Positions 17,222-25,582 of a DNA stretch of 64,000 nt are shown here, piece by piece. Where the stretch lies: positions 1,488,001 through 1,552,000 of the forward strand of contig NZ_CP026103.1 of the NCBI RefSeq assembly GCF_002902945.1. Reading direction: 5' to 3'. Source of the stretch: Paraburkholderia caribensis (GTDB lineage: Bacteria; Pseudomonadota; Gammaproteobacteria; Burkholderiales; Burkholderiaceae). Position 1 is the stretch's first letter, and each line of letters starts with the position of its first letter. The notes beneath the pieces are model-generated. The model ran no database searches, was not told the DNA's origin, and was given only the letters and a program-made list of their open reading frames with translations. The position numbers were made by a program, and so were the translations under genes.

Positions 17222-18273
17222 CCCGTACCATCGTGTAGCAGTGGAGCGTATCCGGGTGCGCAATACGCCGTGGCCTCGAGGTCGACGGATTGTTCCGCCC
17301 GATCCCTATGTCGCGGCATGCCGTGCACACCCTGGACACCTCGCATTTGCTGTCGACATTGCATAGGTGTCGCGCTGATACGCCTAAGGAAGACCATGCG
17401 CATATGCGTGGCATTGTGGAAACCGCATTTGAATGCAATGGTCTTCAGAGGGTGGTCGGTCTCACCTAATATCTTTCTCGCTGCGTCCACACGAAGTTCT
17501 TCGACAAATGCGGATGGCGTCTTCTGCGCATGTTTCGCAAACAGCCGCGAAAAACTTCTTCTGCTGACCGAGACGGCATTGGCAAGCTCTTCGATCGACA
17601 GTTCATCGGCAATATGATCGGTGACGTATCGCTGTACCTTCTCGATGAACGTGTTCTTGCGTGCGGCGGGATCGATATACGGTCTGCCCTCGTGATCCAT
17701 GTCCATGCCAAGACGCGTCGCGACGCGTACGGCCAGTTCATGGCCCCAGTCGTCCGCGACCTGAGATAGACACAGGTGCCAGCCCGCCGTCGCACCGGCG
17801 GACGAGACCAGATTGCCATCGCGTACCAGCACCTTGTCGGGACGAATTCGAGCCAGCGGGCATTCCCGGGACAGCGCACTGGCATCGGACCAACCGACGG
17901 TGACTTCCCTGCCATTGAGCACACCTGCGTGCGCCAATAGAAATGCTCCACTGCAGATCGAGCCGATCCGCTTCGACTGGAAAGCGCAATCGCGCAACCA
18001 GTTCAGAAAGTCGCGTTTCGGGCGAGCGTTCGACAAGTACGGTCTACCCGTTACCAGCAAAACATCGACGGGCGCCTGAAACGCTGTGTAGTCGAACGGG
18101 ACGCAAAGCTGCATGGAATTCGAGCAGGCTATATGGCCCACCCGCTCACCTACCAGCGACACCTGATACTGGCAAGTTTCCCGCAGGCATCGATTCGCTT
18201 CGTAAAAGACATCGAGCGCGCCGGCAATATCCAGCGCCTGCACACCGTCCAGCACGACAATAGCGATTTTCAT
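17170..18273 (-). CDS. GlxA-type AraC regulator with DJ-1/PfpI domain and extended C-terminus
   Basis: About 367 aa from the ATG at 18273 (MKIAIVVLDGVQALDIAGALDVF). Residues 1-185 form a DJ-1/PfpI amidotransferase-like domain with IGSICSGAFLLAHAG at the nucleophile elbow. Residues 215-310 are an AraC HTH (IEELANAVSVSRRSFSRLF). A normal member would end soon after; this one continues about 55 residues with no family resemblance (from VHGMPRHRDRAEQSV) and overlaps the MFS gene. The tail may reflect loss of the original stop. Target genes unknown. Confidence 0.88.
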   Translation of the reverse strand: MKIAIVVLDGVQALDIAGALDVFYEANRCLRETCQYQVSLVGERVGHIACSNSMQLCVPFDYTAFQAPVDVLLVTGRPYLSNARPKRDFLNWLRDCAFQSKRIGSICSGAFLLAHAGVLNGREVTVGWSDASALSRECPLARIRPDKVLVRDGNLVSSAGATAGWHLCLSQVADDWGHELAVRVATRLGMDMDHEGRPYIDPAARKNTFIEKVQRYVTDHIADELSIEELANAVSVSRRSFSRLFAKHAQKTPSAFVEELRVDAARKILGETDHPLKTIAFKCGFHNATHMRMVFLRRISATPMQCRQQMRGVQGVHGMPRHRDRAEQSVDLEATAYCAPGYAPLLHDGTGHDWAAFRMRRLPPSQW

Positions 18274-18512
18274 TTTCCGGACCCGCACGTGTGCGACTGG
18301 AATGACATGACCTTGCGCGCGACTTACGCCGATCGACATGACCGCAATCACGTTCGACCTGGTTGTGAAAGCTAGTCGTATGGCCTGCAGATAGCCACCC
18401 TACTCTTGTTTGAATCCGTCACTGCAACAGGATGGACGATACTTCCGTATAGTCCGGGCGGTATGCGTGCGGAACAAGCGTTGGCGTGCGGGTGCTGTCC
18501 AGGGCGGCGCCG

Positions 18513-18896
18513 TCACCCGATTCGCTGCACCCACTGACTACGCCAGTCGGGTGCATCGAAGGGCTCCGAAAAATATTGGGTCTCGTGCACGACCTTATCG
18601 TCGTGGAACTTCATGATGCTCACGACGTACGTCGCGCGGTCCGTGTAATCGATCGTGTATTCCGTGATCCAGAGATCGCCGTTTCCCTGAATTCGCCTGA
18701 CATCGAAACCCGCAGGCCGACCGGGATGATGACCGCGCAATGCCTGCAAATTGCTTCGTCCGACGATGCGTTCGCCCGACTGCGGATAATCGCAGACGGC
18801 ATCGTCGTGATAGATATCATGTTCCAGGTCGAGATCCCCCTCGGCCGACGCTCGCCAGTGCGTATTCAAGGCTTCACGAATCTGTTCCTCTTTCAT
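18513..18896 (-). CDS. SnoaL-like / NTF2-fold protein
   Basis: 127-aa small cone-shaped alpha+beta protein of the SnoaL/NTF2 group: REALNTHWRASAEGDLDLEHDIYHDDAVCDYPQSGER, followed by the KFHDDKVVHETQYFSEPF strand pair. GGAGG sits ahead of the ATG at 18896. Family members are isomerases, hydratases or pure ligand binders, so no reaction can be claimed. It is a single gene between a GlxA regulator and the NCS1 permease. Confidence 0.85.
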   Translation of the reverse strand: MKEEQIREALNTHWRASAEGDLDLEHDIYHDDAVCDYPQSGERIVGRSNLQALRGHHPGRPAGFDVRRIQGNGDLWITEYTIDYTDRATYVVSIMKFHDDKVVHETQYFSEPFDAPDWRSQWVQRIG

Positions 18897-19033
18897 CGGC
18901 CACCTCCAGCATCAGGATGTGAATTCGGGCCTTTGTAACCTCTGCCGAGCGACACGTGCGCGGGCGTTGCCCGCGCGAACACAGCGACCCATGTCAGCAG
19001 CATAGGCGCAAATGTCCATGGGCGCTGTCTGGC

Positions 19034-20533
19034 TCAACGAATCGAAGCCCGCATCCCTGCATTCAGACGGCGTCGATACGTCGTATTCCGCGTTGCCAGC
19101 CAGTAGTAAAGCGGCGAGGTCAGAACGAGACCGATCACCCACGAAAGATCCGCGCCATCCAGATAGCCGGGCACGGGACCGGCGTACATCGGCGTGTTCA
19201 TGAACGGAATCTGCACAGCGATACCGACTGCGTACGCAATGAGCGCTTGCGGATTGAAGCGTCCATAAATGCCGCCGTCCGCCTCGAAGATCGAGTCGAT
19301 GTCGTACTTGCCTTGATGGATCACGTAGAAATCGATCAGATTGATTGCCGTCCACGGCACCAGCACGACGAGCAACGCAAGCACCAGATCGACCAGATTG
19401 CCCACGAAATTCGTCGAAGCCCCGAGCGCCGCATAGCAGCATGCAGCAAGAATGACGAACGAGAACACCGCCCGCGTGCTGGCCGTCGGAATCCAGCGGT
19501 ACGCAAAGGTCTGCACCGATGTGATCGCCGCAAGCACGGCGCCGTAGAGATTCAACGCGTTGTGACTGATGACGCTGAGCAGGAACAGCACCAGCATCGG
19601 CAAGCCGAGCGGACCCGTGGCCTGCTTGACGGCATCCATCGCATCGACGCCCGGCGGCACGGCCAGCACGGCAACGGCGCCGAACACGAACGCGAGCGTC
19701 GAACCGATCGTACAGCCCAGATACGTCGCCCAGAACGTGGACGCGACACTGACGTTTTCCGGCAGATAGCGCGAATAGTCGGACACGTACGGCGCAAACG
19801 CGATTTGCCAGAGCGCGGACAGCGAGACCGTCGCGAGCCAGCCGGCGATATTGAAGCCGCCGCGCGTCAGAAAATCCGCCGTCGAAACGTGCGTCAGGAT
19901 GTACCAGAAGCCGACGAAGATGCCGATGCCGAGCACCCACGTCCCGATCCGGTTCAGGATATGGATGAAGCGATAACCGATGATGCCGATCAGCCCGGAG
20001 CCCAACGCGCCGACGATGATGCCCACCGGCACGGGCACACCCGATTCGATTCCGTGCAACGATTTCCCCGCCAGCACGATGTTGGAAGCGAAGAAGCCCA
20101 CGTACATCACGCCCGCAATGACGGTGACCAGCAGCGCGCCCCACGATCCGAACTGGGCCCGGCTCTGGATCATCTGCGGAATGCCCATTTGCGGGCCTTG
20201 CGCCGAATGCAGCGCCATCAGCACGCCGCCGACGGCCTGTCCCACGACGATCGCCACGATGCCCCAGAACAGGTTCAGATGGAAAAGCTGGACGCCGAGC
20301 GCCCCCGTTACGATAGGCAACGGCGCGATATTGCCGCCGAACCAGAGTGTGAAGAGGTCACGCACCTTACCGTGACGATCCTCGGTTGGCACATAACCGA
20401 TCGTGTGTTTTTCGATCAATTGGGAAGCTTTACTGTCCGTGGTGGCCAAGATGCTGTCTCCTGTCTCGCGCAGCTGCGCTGCGATATTCAGCGGCTCAGG
20501 CGTGGCCCGAGCGCGCTCGTTGCTTGCGTTCAT
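19034..20533 (-). CDS. NCS1-family purine/cytosine-type permease
   Basis: 499 aa, about 12 membrane helices. Family motifs: GYVPTEDRHGKVRDLFTLWFGGN near 46-68, and FFASNIVLAGKSLHG with PFAPYVSDYSRYLP-like text (AFAPYVSDYSRYLPE). NCS1 proteins import cytosine, purines, hydantoins or allantoin by cation symport. It is the fifth and last gene of the operon FMO, RidA, DUF1028, ArgE-like, NCS1, nine bases after the ArgE-like gene, so it likely imports the substrate or an intermediate of that pathway. Confidence 0.92.
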   Translation of the reverse strand: MNASNERARATPEPLNIAAQLRETGDSILATTDSKASQLIEKHTIGYVPTEDRHGKVRDLFTLWFGGNIAPLPIVTGALGVQLFHLNLFWGIVAIVVGQAVGGVLMALHSAQGPQMGIPQMIQSRAQFGSWGALLVTVIAGVMYVGFFASNIVLAGKSLHGIESGVPVPVGIIVGALGSGLIGIIGYRFIHILNRIGTWVLGIGIFVGFWYILTHVSTADFLTRGGFNIAGWLATVSLSALWQIAFAPYVSDYSRYLPENVSVASTFWATYLGCTIGSTLAFVFGAVAVLAVPPGVDAMDAVKQATGPLGLPMLVLFLLSVISHNALNLYGAVLAAITSVQTFAYRWIPTASTRAVFSFVILAACCYAALGASTNFVGNLVDLVLALLVVLVPWTAINLIDFYVIHQGKYDIDSIFEADGGIYGRFNPQALIAYAVGIAVQIPFMNTPMYAGPVPGYLDGADLSWVIGLVLTSPLYYWLATRNTTYRRRLNAGMRASIR

Positions 20534-20542
20534 CCATTCGAA

Positions 20543-21712
20543 TCACGTGCCGGGCCGGGTCGCGAGGTGATCGGCCAGTCGCCTCAACATCGCATCGCAC
20601 GCTTCGAGTTGTGCGACTGTGACGAATTCGTCCGGCTTGTGTCCCTGATCCATGCTGCCGGGTCCACAGACCACAGCGGGTATGCCCGCCTGATTGAAGA
20701 GTCCGCCCTCGGTGCCGAATGCCACCGTGCCGAACTCGCGGGAGCCGCACAGCAGCGCGAGCAGCTGCGCCGCGTCGCTATCGGGCGGCGTCGCGAGTCC
20801 CGGGTAAGCCGAAAGCGGCGCCAGGCGAATCCCGGTCTCGGCATTGACCGCGCGCATCTTGGGCAATAGCTGGGTCTGCGCATAGGTTTGCAGCTGGTCG
20901 GCCACGTTCGTCGCGTCGTAGCCGGGCAGCGCGCGCACTTCGAAATCGAACTCGCATTCGGCAGGCACGATGTTGAGCGCGCGACCACCTTTGATGACGC
21001 CCGTCTGTACCGTCGAGTACGGCGGATCGAAGCGTTCGTCATGCTGCTCAGGCAAAGCCAACTGCTCGCCGATCTCTTCGAGGCGGTTGATCAGACGCGC
21101 CGCGTACTGAATCGCGTTGACGCCATATGGCGCGTACGCCGAATGACACGGCGCGCCCTTCACCTGGCAGCGCATCGCCAGCTTGCCTTTGTGACCGAGC
21201 ACCGGTTTCAGTTCCGTCGGTTCGCCGATGAGGCACAGCGCGGGCTTGTGCGCGCGCTTCGCCAGTTCTGCGAGCATCGGCCGCACGCCGAGGCATCCCA
21301 CTTCTTCGTCATAGGAGAACGCGAGATGCACGGGCACGCGCAGATCTCGCGCGAGAAACGCCGGTACCGCCGCCAATACCGATGCAATGAAGCCCTTCAT
21401 ATCCGCCGTGCCGCGTCCGTACAGGCGTCCGTCCTGTTCGCTCAGACGGAACGGCTCGACCGTCCACGGCTGTCCGTCGACAGGCACGACGTCGGTGTGG
21501 CCGGATAGCACGATGCCGCCGCCCGCGTCCGGCCCGATCGTCGCGAACAGGTTCGCCTTCGTGCGCTCCGCGTTGTAGAACAGCTCGCTTCGAACCCCGA
21601 GATCGCCAAGGTAATGCCGGATGAACTCGATCATCTCCAGATTCGAGTCCCGGCTGACGGTGGGAAATCCGATCAGCCGTTCGAGCAGCGCGCGGCTCGA
21701 GCCATTACTCAT
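20543..21712 (-). CDS. ArgE-like M20 deacylase
   Basis: About 389 aa from the ATG at 21712. Zn-dependent hydrolase of the acetylornithine deacetylase/DapE group: metal motifs LSGHTDVVPVDG near 75, GRGTADMKGF near 105, and SYDEEVGCLG near 130. Removes an acyl group from an N-acyl amino acid or related compound. It overlaps the DUF1028 gene by eight bases and is followed after nine by the NCS1 permease. Given the context a catabolic N-acyl substrate is more likely than arginine biosynthesis, so the symbol argE is not used. Confidence 0.9.
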   Translation of the reverse strand: MSNGSSRALLERLIGFPTVSRDSNLEMIEFIRHYLGDLGVRSELFYNAERTKANLFATIGPDAGGGIVLSGHTDVVPVDGQPWTVEPFRLSEQDGRLYGRGTADMKGFIASVLAAVPAFLARDLRVPVHLAFSYDEEVGCLGVRPMLAELAKRAHKPALCLIGEPTELKPVLGHKGKLAMRCQVKGAPCHSAYAPYGVNAIQYAARLINRLEEIGEQLALPEQHDERFDPPYSTVQTGVIKGGRALNIVPAECEFDFEVRALPGYDATNVADQLQTYAQTQLLPKMRAVNAETGIRLAPLSAYPGLATPPDSDAAQLLALLCGSREFGTVAFGTEGGLFNQAGIPAVVCGPGSMDQGHKPDEFVTVAQLEACDAMLRRLADHLATRPGT

Positions 21713-22382
21713 CGCCCGGCACTCCATAACTCGGCGCGGCCGTCGGATTGAGCGCGCGGGTGACGTAATCCTGCATTTGCGGCTTGTACGCCTGCCAGAG
21801 GCCGTCGAGCTTGCCGATGGGATCGTCGTCGGCCCAGTCGATGCGCAGATCGACGATCGGCCAGCTCTGCTCGCCGACGATCTTCAACGCCGCGGAATGC
21901 ACAGGGCCCGCTTCGCCGCCCGCCGTCATCGCGGCATGCATCGCCGCGAGCAGCCGGTCGGCCAGCGCGCCATTCGCATTCTCGAATGCAGGGACCATCG
22001 CCTCGATCACGCCGGTGCCCGCAAGCATGTTGCCCGCCGCGACGCATTGCTCGCCCGCCACTGCGTGATATGTACCGAGCGCTTCCTTGCCGCTGAAAAA
22101 CGCAGTACGTCCGCTGGCGTCGATCACCGTGACCTGTCGATACTCGCTCCAGTCGCTCGCACCAAGCGCACGATCCAGCGCGGCGGCGGGTTCGAGCAGC
22201 GTGTGCTCCAGCAGATCGAGAATCTGCGGACCGAGCGCGGGCAGCGTCACGTTCTGCGTCGCCACTGCGCCCACGCCCGCACGCAACCACGGGCAACGCG
22301 CGCCGACTGCGATGCTCGACGAACTGATCGCGATACCAAGCTGACCGGTTCGTGCACAACGTCCGACGATAGAAAATGTCAT
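21705..22382 (-). CDS. DUF1028 domain protein (Ntn-hydrolase-like)
   Basis: 225 aa, starting MTFSIVGRCARTGQLGIAIS, followed by VGAVATQNVTLPALG, the hallmark opening of DUF1028. The fold is related to N-terminal nucleophile hydrolases, and members commonly sit with RidA and M20 or C45 peptidases in amino-acid or peptide breakdown clusters, exactly as here. GTG/ATG choices exist upstream, but 22382 gives the conserved start. Ten bases separate it from RidA and it overlaps the next gene, so translation is probably coupled. Reaction unknown. Confidence 0.88.
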   Translation of the reverse strand: MTFSIVGRCARTGQLGIAISSSSIAVGARCPWLRAGVGAVATQNVTLPALGPQILDLLEHTLLEPAAALDRALGASDWSEYRQVTVIDASGRTAFFSGKEALGTYHAVAGEQCVAAGNMLAGTGVIEAMVPAFENANGALADRLLAAMHAAMTAGGEAGPVHSAALKIVGEQSWPIVDLRIDWADDDPIGKLDGLWQAYKPQMQDYVTRALNPTAAPSYGVPGDE

Positions 22383-22392
22383 GTCGTGTTCC

Positions 22393-22830
22393 TCAGCCCT
22401 GAGACTGCGTCCATCCATCGGGAATGACGGCGATCACGTCGATCTCCATCAGCCACTGCGGCTGCCCCAGGGCCGTGACGACGAGGCCCGTCGAAATCGG
22501 GAACACGCCCTTGAGCCACTTGCCGACTTCCTGATAGACGGGCTCGCGATACCGCACGTCCGTCAGAAACGTGGTCGTCTTGACGATGTGCGACATGTCG
22601 CTGCCCGCTTCTTCGAGCAACTGCTTGACGTTCTTCATCGCCTGCTCGGCCTGCGCGCGCGGGTCGCCGAGCCCGACGAGCTGTCCATTGAAATCGGTCC
22701 CCACCTGGCCGCGCACGTACACCGTGTTGCCCGCGCGCACGGCCTGGCACAGGTCGTTGTCGAGCGTCTGGTTCGGATACGTGTCCTTCGTGTTGAACAT
22801 GCGGATGCGGGTATGCGTAGGTTGGCTCAT
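22393..22830 (-). CDS. RidA/YjgF-family protein
   Basis: 145 aa. RidA proteins speed hydrolysis of reactive enamine/imine intermediates formed by amine oxidation or PLP enzymes. The family's core is visible: NTVYVRGQVGTDFNGQLVG, AEQAMKNVKQLLEEAG and TTFLTDVRYREPVYQEVGKW, with the conserved arginine in LTDVR. Slightly longer than the usual 125-130 aa at the N-terminus. It lies between the flavin monooxygenase and DUF1028 genes, so it may detoxify an imine released by the monooxygenase step. Confidence 0.92.
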   Translation of the reverse strand: MSQPTHTRIRMFNTKDTYPNQTLDNDLCQAVRAGNTVYVRGQVGTDFNGQLVGLGDPRAQAEQAMKNVKQLLEEAGSDMSHIVKTTTFLTDVRYREPVYQEVGKWLKGVFPISTGLVVTALGQPQWLMEIDVIAVIPDGWTQSQG

Positions 22831-22884
22831 CAATGCACCTTAATACGAAGTAAAGGGAGAATGCGGTTCGGATCCGTGAGCGCT

Positions 22885-24222
22885 TCAGCTCAAGTCGAGT
22901 TCGCTGACCTTCTGAACGCGTGAATGGGCTGTGGCAGCGCCGTTAGGCGCCTTTGCGCGGCTATCGGGCGCGTCGTAGTACGCGAGGTATTTGCGCTGCG
23001 TCGCGATGTGATCGGCAATATGCTTCGCGTCGTGCCACACGCCCCAGATAAAAGCGGAGCCGCGACGCGACAACCACGGAAGCCCAAGAAAATAGATGCC
23101 CGGCTCTTTCGATACTCCACGCTGATGCTTCGGCTTGCCTTTGTCGTCGAAGGCATCGACTTGCAGCCAGTTGAAATCGACGGCATAGCCGGTCGCCCAG
23201 ACAATCGACGTCACGCCTGCCTTGACCAGATCGAGTTCGAGAATGGGATGGATGACACAGTCCGGATCTGCGGGAATGACGCGCGCCTCGGGTTCTTCCG
23301 GGAGATCGAGACCGTTGCGGGCCGCATACGCATCCGCAGCGTCTAGCAGCGACAGATAGTTTTCGTCACCGCGCGCAATGTTGTCCGCGAGATCCGAGTC
23401 GAACGTCACGACGCTGTCGTCGAACGATTTCGTCAAACCGACGAGCGTGACGCCCTGATGCGCAAGACGTCGAAAGTCCACCGTATGGCCGCCGCGCGCG
23501 CCGCTCACCGCGATGGTCACATGCTCCTTGCCCGGGCGCATCACTTCGGCATCCCATTCGCCGAGCACGCCGAGCCACCAGCAGAAGTCGCGGCCGCGAT
23601 ACCCGCGCGGCGGGCGATCATGCGGCCCGACCGACAGATATACCTGCTTGCCCGAACGCTGCAATTCATCCGCAATCTGCACGCCCGACGAACCCGCGCC
23701 GATCACCAACACGCCGCCTTCCGGCAATTGCTGCGGGTTGCGATAGTCGGCGGAATGAATCTGCGTGAACCGATCCGATTTCGGCGCGACAGCGGGAATC
23801 AACGGGCGTTGAAACGGTCCCGTCGCGACGACTACACGGTTGGCTTCGAACGTACCGTCCGAGGTCTCGACAATGAAACCCTGGTGGCCCGCATTGCGCA
23901 CCACCCTCTTCACTTCGACGCCGGTATGGATCGGCGCATTGAATTTCTTTGCATAGGCGACGAAGTACTCCGCCACCTGATCCTTCGACGCGAAGCCATC
24001 CGGATCGACATCGGCGAACTCGAGATTGGGGAAACGATCGTGCCATGCGGGACCATTGGCAACCAGCGAATCCCAGCGTCCCGTGCGCCACCGCTCGGCG
24101 ATACGCGCGCGCTCCAGCACGATATGCGGCACGCCGATGTTGCTCAAATGTTCGCTCATCGCCACGCCGGCCTGACCGGCGCCGACCACGAGCGTGTCGA
24201 CTGACGTTGTTTTCACTGCCAT
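22885..24222 (-). CDS. Flavin-containing monooxygenase / NAD(P)-binding oxidoreductase
   Basis: 445 aa FMO-like enzyme that would use NADPH, FAD and oxygen to oxidise nitrogen or sulfur, or to insert oxygen. FAD fold VVGAGQAGVAMSEHL at about 12-26; NADPH fold VIGAGSSGVQIADEL near 175; between them the FTQIHSADYRNP segment that matches the FMO-type FxGxxxHS region. The C-terminal IYFLGLPWLSRRGSAFIWGV is typical of this group (also seen in YUCCA-like and CzcO proteins). First gene of a five-gene operon and divergent from the LysR that precedes the Rieske/ABC genes. Confidence 0.9.
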   Translation of the reverse strand: MAVKTTSVDTLVVGAGQAGVAMSEHLSNIGVPHIVLERARIAERWRTGRWDSLVANGPAWHDRFPNLEFADVDPDGFASKDQVAEYFVAYAKKFNAPIHTGVEVKRVVRNAGHQGFIVETSDGTFEANRVVVATGPFQRPLIPAVAPKSDRFTQIHSADYRNPQQLPEGGVLVIGAGSSGVQIADELQRSGKQVYLSVGPHDRPPRGYRGRDFCWWLGVLGEWDAEVMRPGKEHVTIAVSGARGGHTVDFRRLAHQGVTLVGLTKSFDDSVVTFDSDLADNIARGDENYLSLLDAADAYAARNGLDLPEEPEARVIPADPDCVIHPILELDLVKAGVTSIVWATGYAVDFNWLQVDAFDDKGKPKHQRGVSKEPGIYFLGLPWLSRRGSAFIWGVWHDAKHIADHIATQRKYLAYYDAPDSRAKAPNGAATAHSRVQKVSELDLS

Positions 24223-24309
24223 GGCTAAGTCCTTCTCAAAGGCGGTTTGATTCGAGCCGTCGTGACTGCGCGTTCGATCCGGGCGAAGCCACTTGTCGAA
24301 CGGCGCGCA

Positions 24310-24335
24310 GCACCGTGAATCAGCTGTCCCGGTGC
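24310..24335. promoter_or_regulatory. Inverted repeat in the FMO/LysR divergent promoter region
   Basis: GCACCG at 24310-24315 and CGGTGC at 24330-24335 make a 6-14-6 dyad between the two divergent starts. An AT-rich tract (AAAAATATATTTAAAAAA around 24362-24379) nearer the LysR gene is a likely promoter. Confidence 0.35.
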
Positions 24336-24465
24336 AGAATCTACGCGCGCCCCCCGAATCCGAAAAATATATTTAAAAAATGCACCGCACAGGATTTACC
24401 TATGCAGCGCTTTTTGACCGCCTCACAATGGTGCGCAACGAACGCCCGAATCTGGAGCATTGCCA

Positions 24466-25392
24466 ATGGAAAGCCATCCCCTGCGTTACTCGCTTCGCCA
24501 GTTGCGCTATTTCGTGGTCACGGCGGAAACGCTGTCGTTCACGGCTGCTGCAAAGCGCCTGCATATCTCGCAGCCGTCTATCTCGACGGCACTCGCCGAC
24601 CTCGAATCGTCATTCGGCGTGCAGCTTTTCATCAGACATCACGCGAGCGGCCTGTCGCTCACGCAAGCCGGCCGCGATCTGCTCGGACAGGCGCGCAATC
24701 TGCTGAAGATCGCCGAAGAGTTGCAAACGTCCGCCAAAGAGATGGACGGCGGCATGACGGGCTCGATCGCGCTCGGCTGCCTTGTCTCGCTCGCGCCGCC
24801 CTTGATGCCGAGGCTCATCAGCCGGTTCGCGAGCGAGCATGCGGGCATTTCGTTTCGCACGGTCGAGGCGCATCAGGACGGTCTGCTAAGAGGCCTGCAC
24901 GACGGCTCGCTCGACATAGTCCTGACCTATAGCCTCGACCTGACGGAAGACATCGCGTTCACGCCGCTGCTGTCGCTGCCGCCGTACGTGATCCTGCCGA
25001 CATCGCACCGTCTTGCCCGCGCGCGCAAGGTATCGCTGGCCGACCTGCTGCACGAGCCCTACGTGATGCTGGATCTGCCGCATAGCCGCGAGTACTTCGC
25101 CGCGCTGTTCGATGCCGTGGGCAGCCGGCCCGTGCCCGCCTTCCGTTCTTCGCAGCCGGAGGTCGTGCGCGGCATGGTGGCGAACGGACTTGGCTACAGC
25201 ATGCTTAACTTTCCGCTCAAATCGAATCGCACGGTCGACGGCGAAGATTTCGTCGTGAAGCGCTTCAAGGACAACGTCAACGCAACGACGCTCGGCATCG
25301 CGCAATCGCGCACGATGCGGCCCCGGCAGGTGGTGCAACGGTTTGCTTCGTATTGCGAGACCTACATCCGGCGGCTGCATCTCGACACGTGA
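24466..25392 (+). CDS. LysR-family transcriptional regulator
   Basis: 308 aa from ATG 24466, with GGAG eight bases before it. HTH at the N-terminus: LRQLRYFVVTAETLSFTAAAKRLHISQPSIS. The effector domain (GSIALGCLVSLAPPLMPRL) resembles OxyR/CynR-like LTTRs. It stands between the leftward FMO operon and the rightward Rieske/ABC operon and faces both, making it the probable common activator of the module. Confidence 0.93.
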   Translation: MESHPLRYSLRQLRYFVVTAETLSFTAAAKRLHISQPSISTALADLESSFGVQLFIRHHASGLSLTQAGRDLLGQARNLLKIAEELQTSAKEMDGGMTGSIALGCLVSLAPPLMPRLISRFASEHAGISFRTVEAHQDGLLRGLHDGSLDIVLTYSLDLTEDIAFTPLLSLPPYVILPTSHRLARARKVSLADLLHEPYVMLDLPHSREYFAALFDAVGSRPVPAFRSSQPEVVRGMVANGLGYSMLNFPLKSNRTVDGEDFVVKRFKDNVNATTLGIAQSRTMRPRQVVQRFASYCETYIRRLHLDT

Positions 25393-25466
25393 ACGCTGCC
25401 TGAAACGCAGGCCTGCGCATGCGCCGACAGCATCCGCTCTACATAGTAAAAAGCTTTGCTTTGCAT

Positions 25467-25484
25467 CCAAAAACAATATTTTGG
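25467..25484. promoter_or_regulatory. Palindromic operator candidate before the Rieske gene
   Basis: CCAAAA-ACAATA-TTTTGG is a perfect 6-6-6 inverted repeat 98 bases before the Rieske oxygenase start. Its position just downstream of the LysR gene suits LTTR control of the Rieske/ABC operon. Confidence 0.5.
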
Positions 25485-25582
25485 CTGGGAATTTGGCTTG
25501 ATAGATTGATGTCCATGTCGAGCGCAACACCACGCAATCCAGCGTCGGCGCGCTCTCGCGAGCTCGAAACAAGGAGGGCGAC

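Noticed and set aside
18956..20869. 637-aa open frame on the plus strand
   Set aside because: Antisense to the NCS1 permease and ArgE-like genes; composition is Arg/His/Asp-rich shadow coding typical of high-GC DNA and it has no domain.
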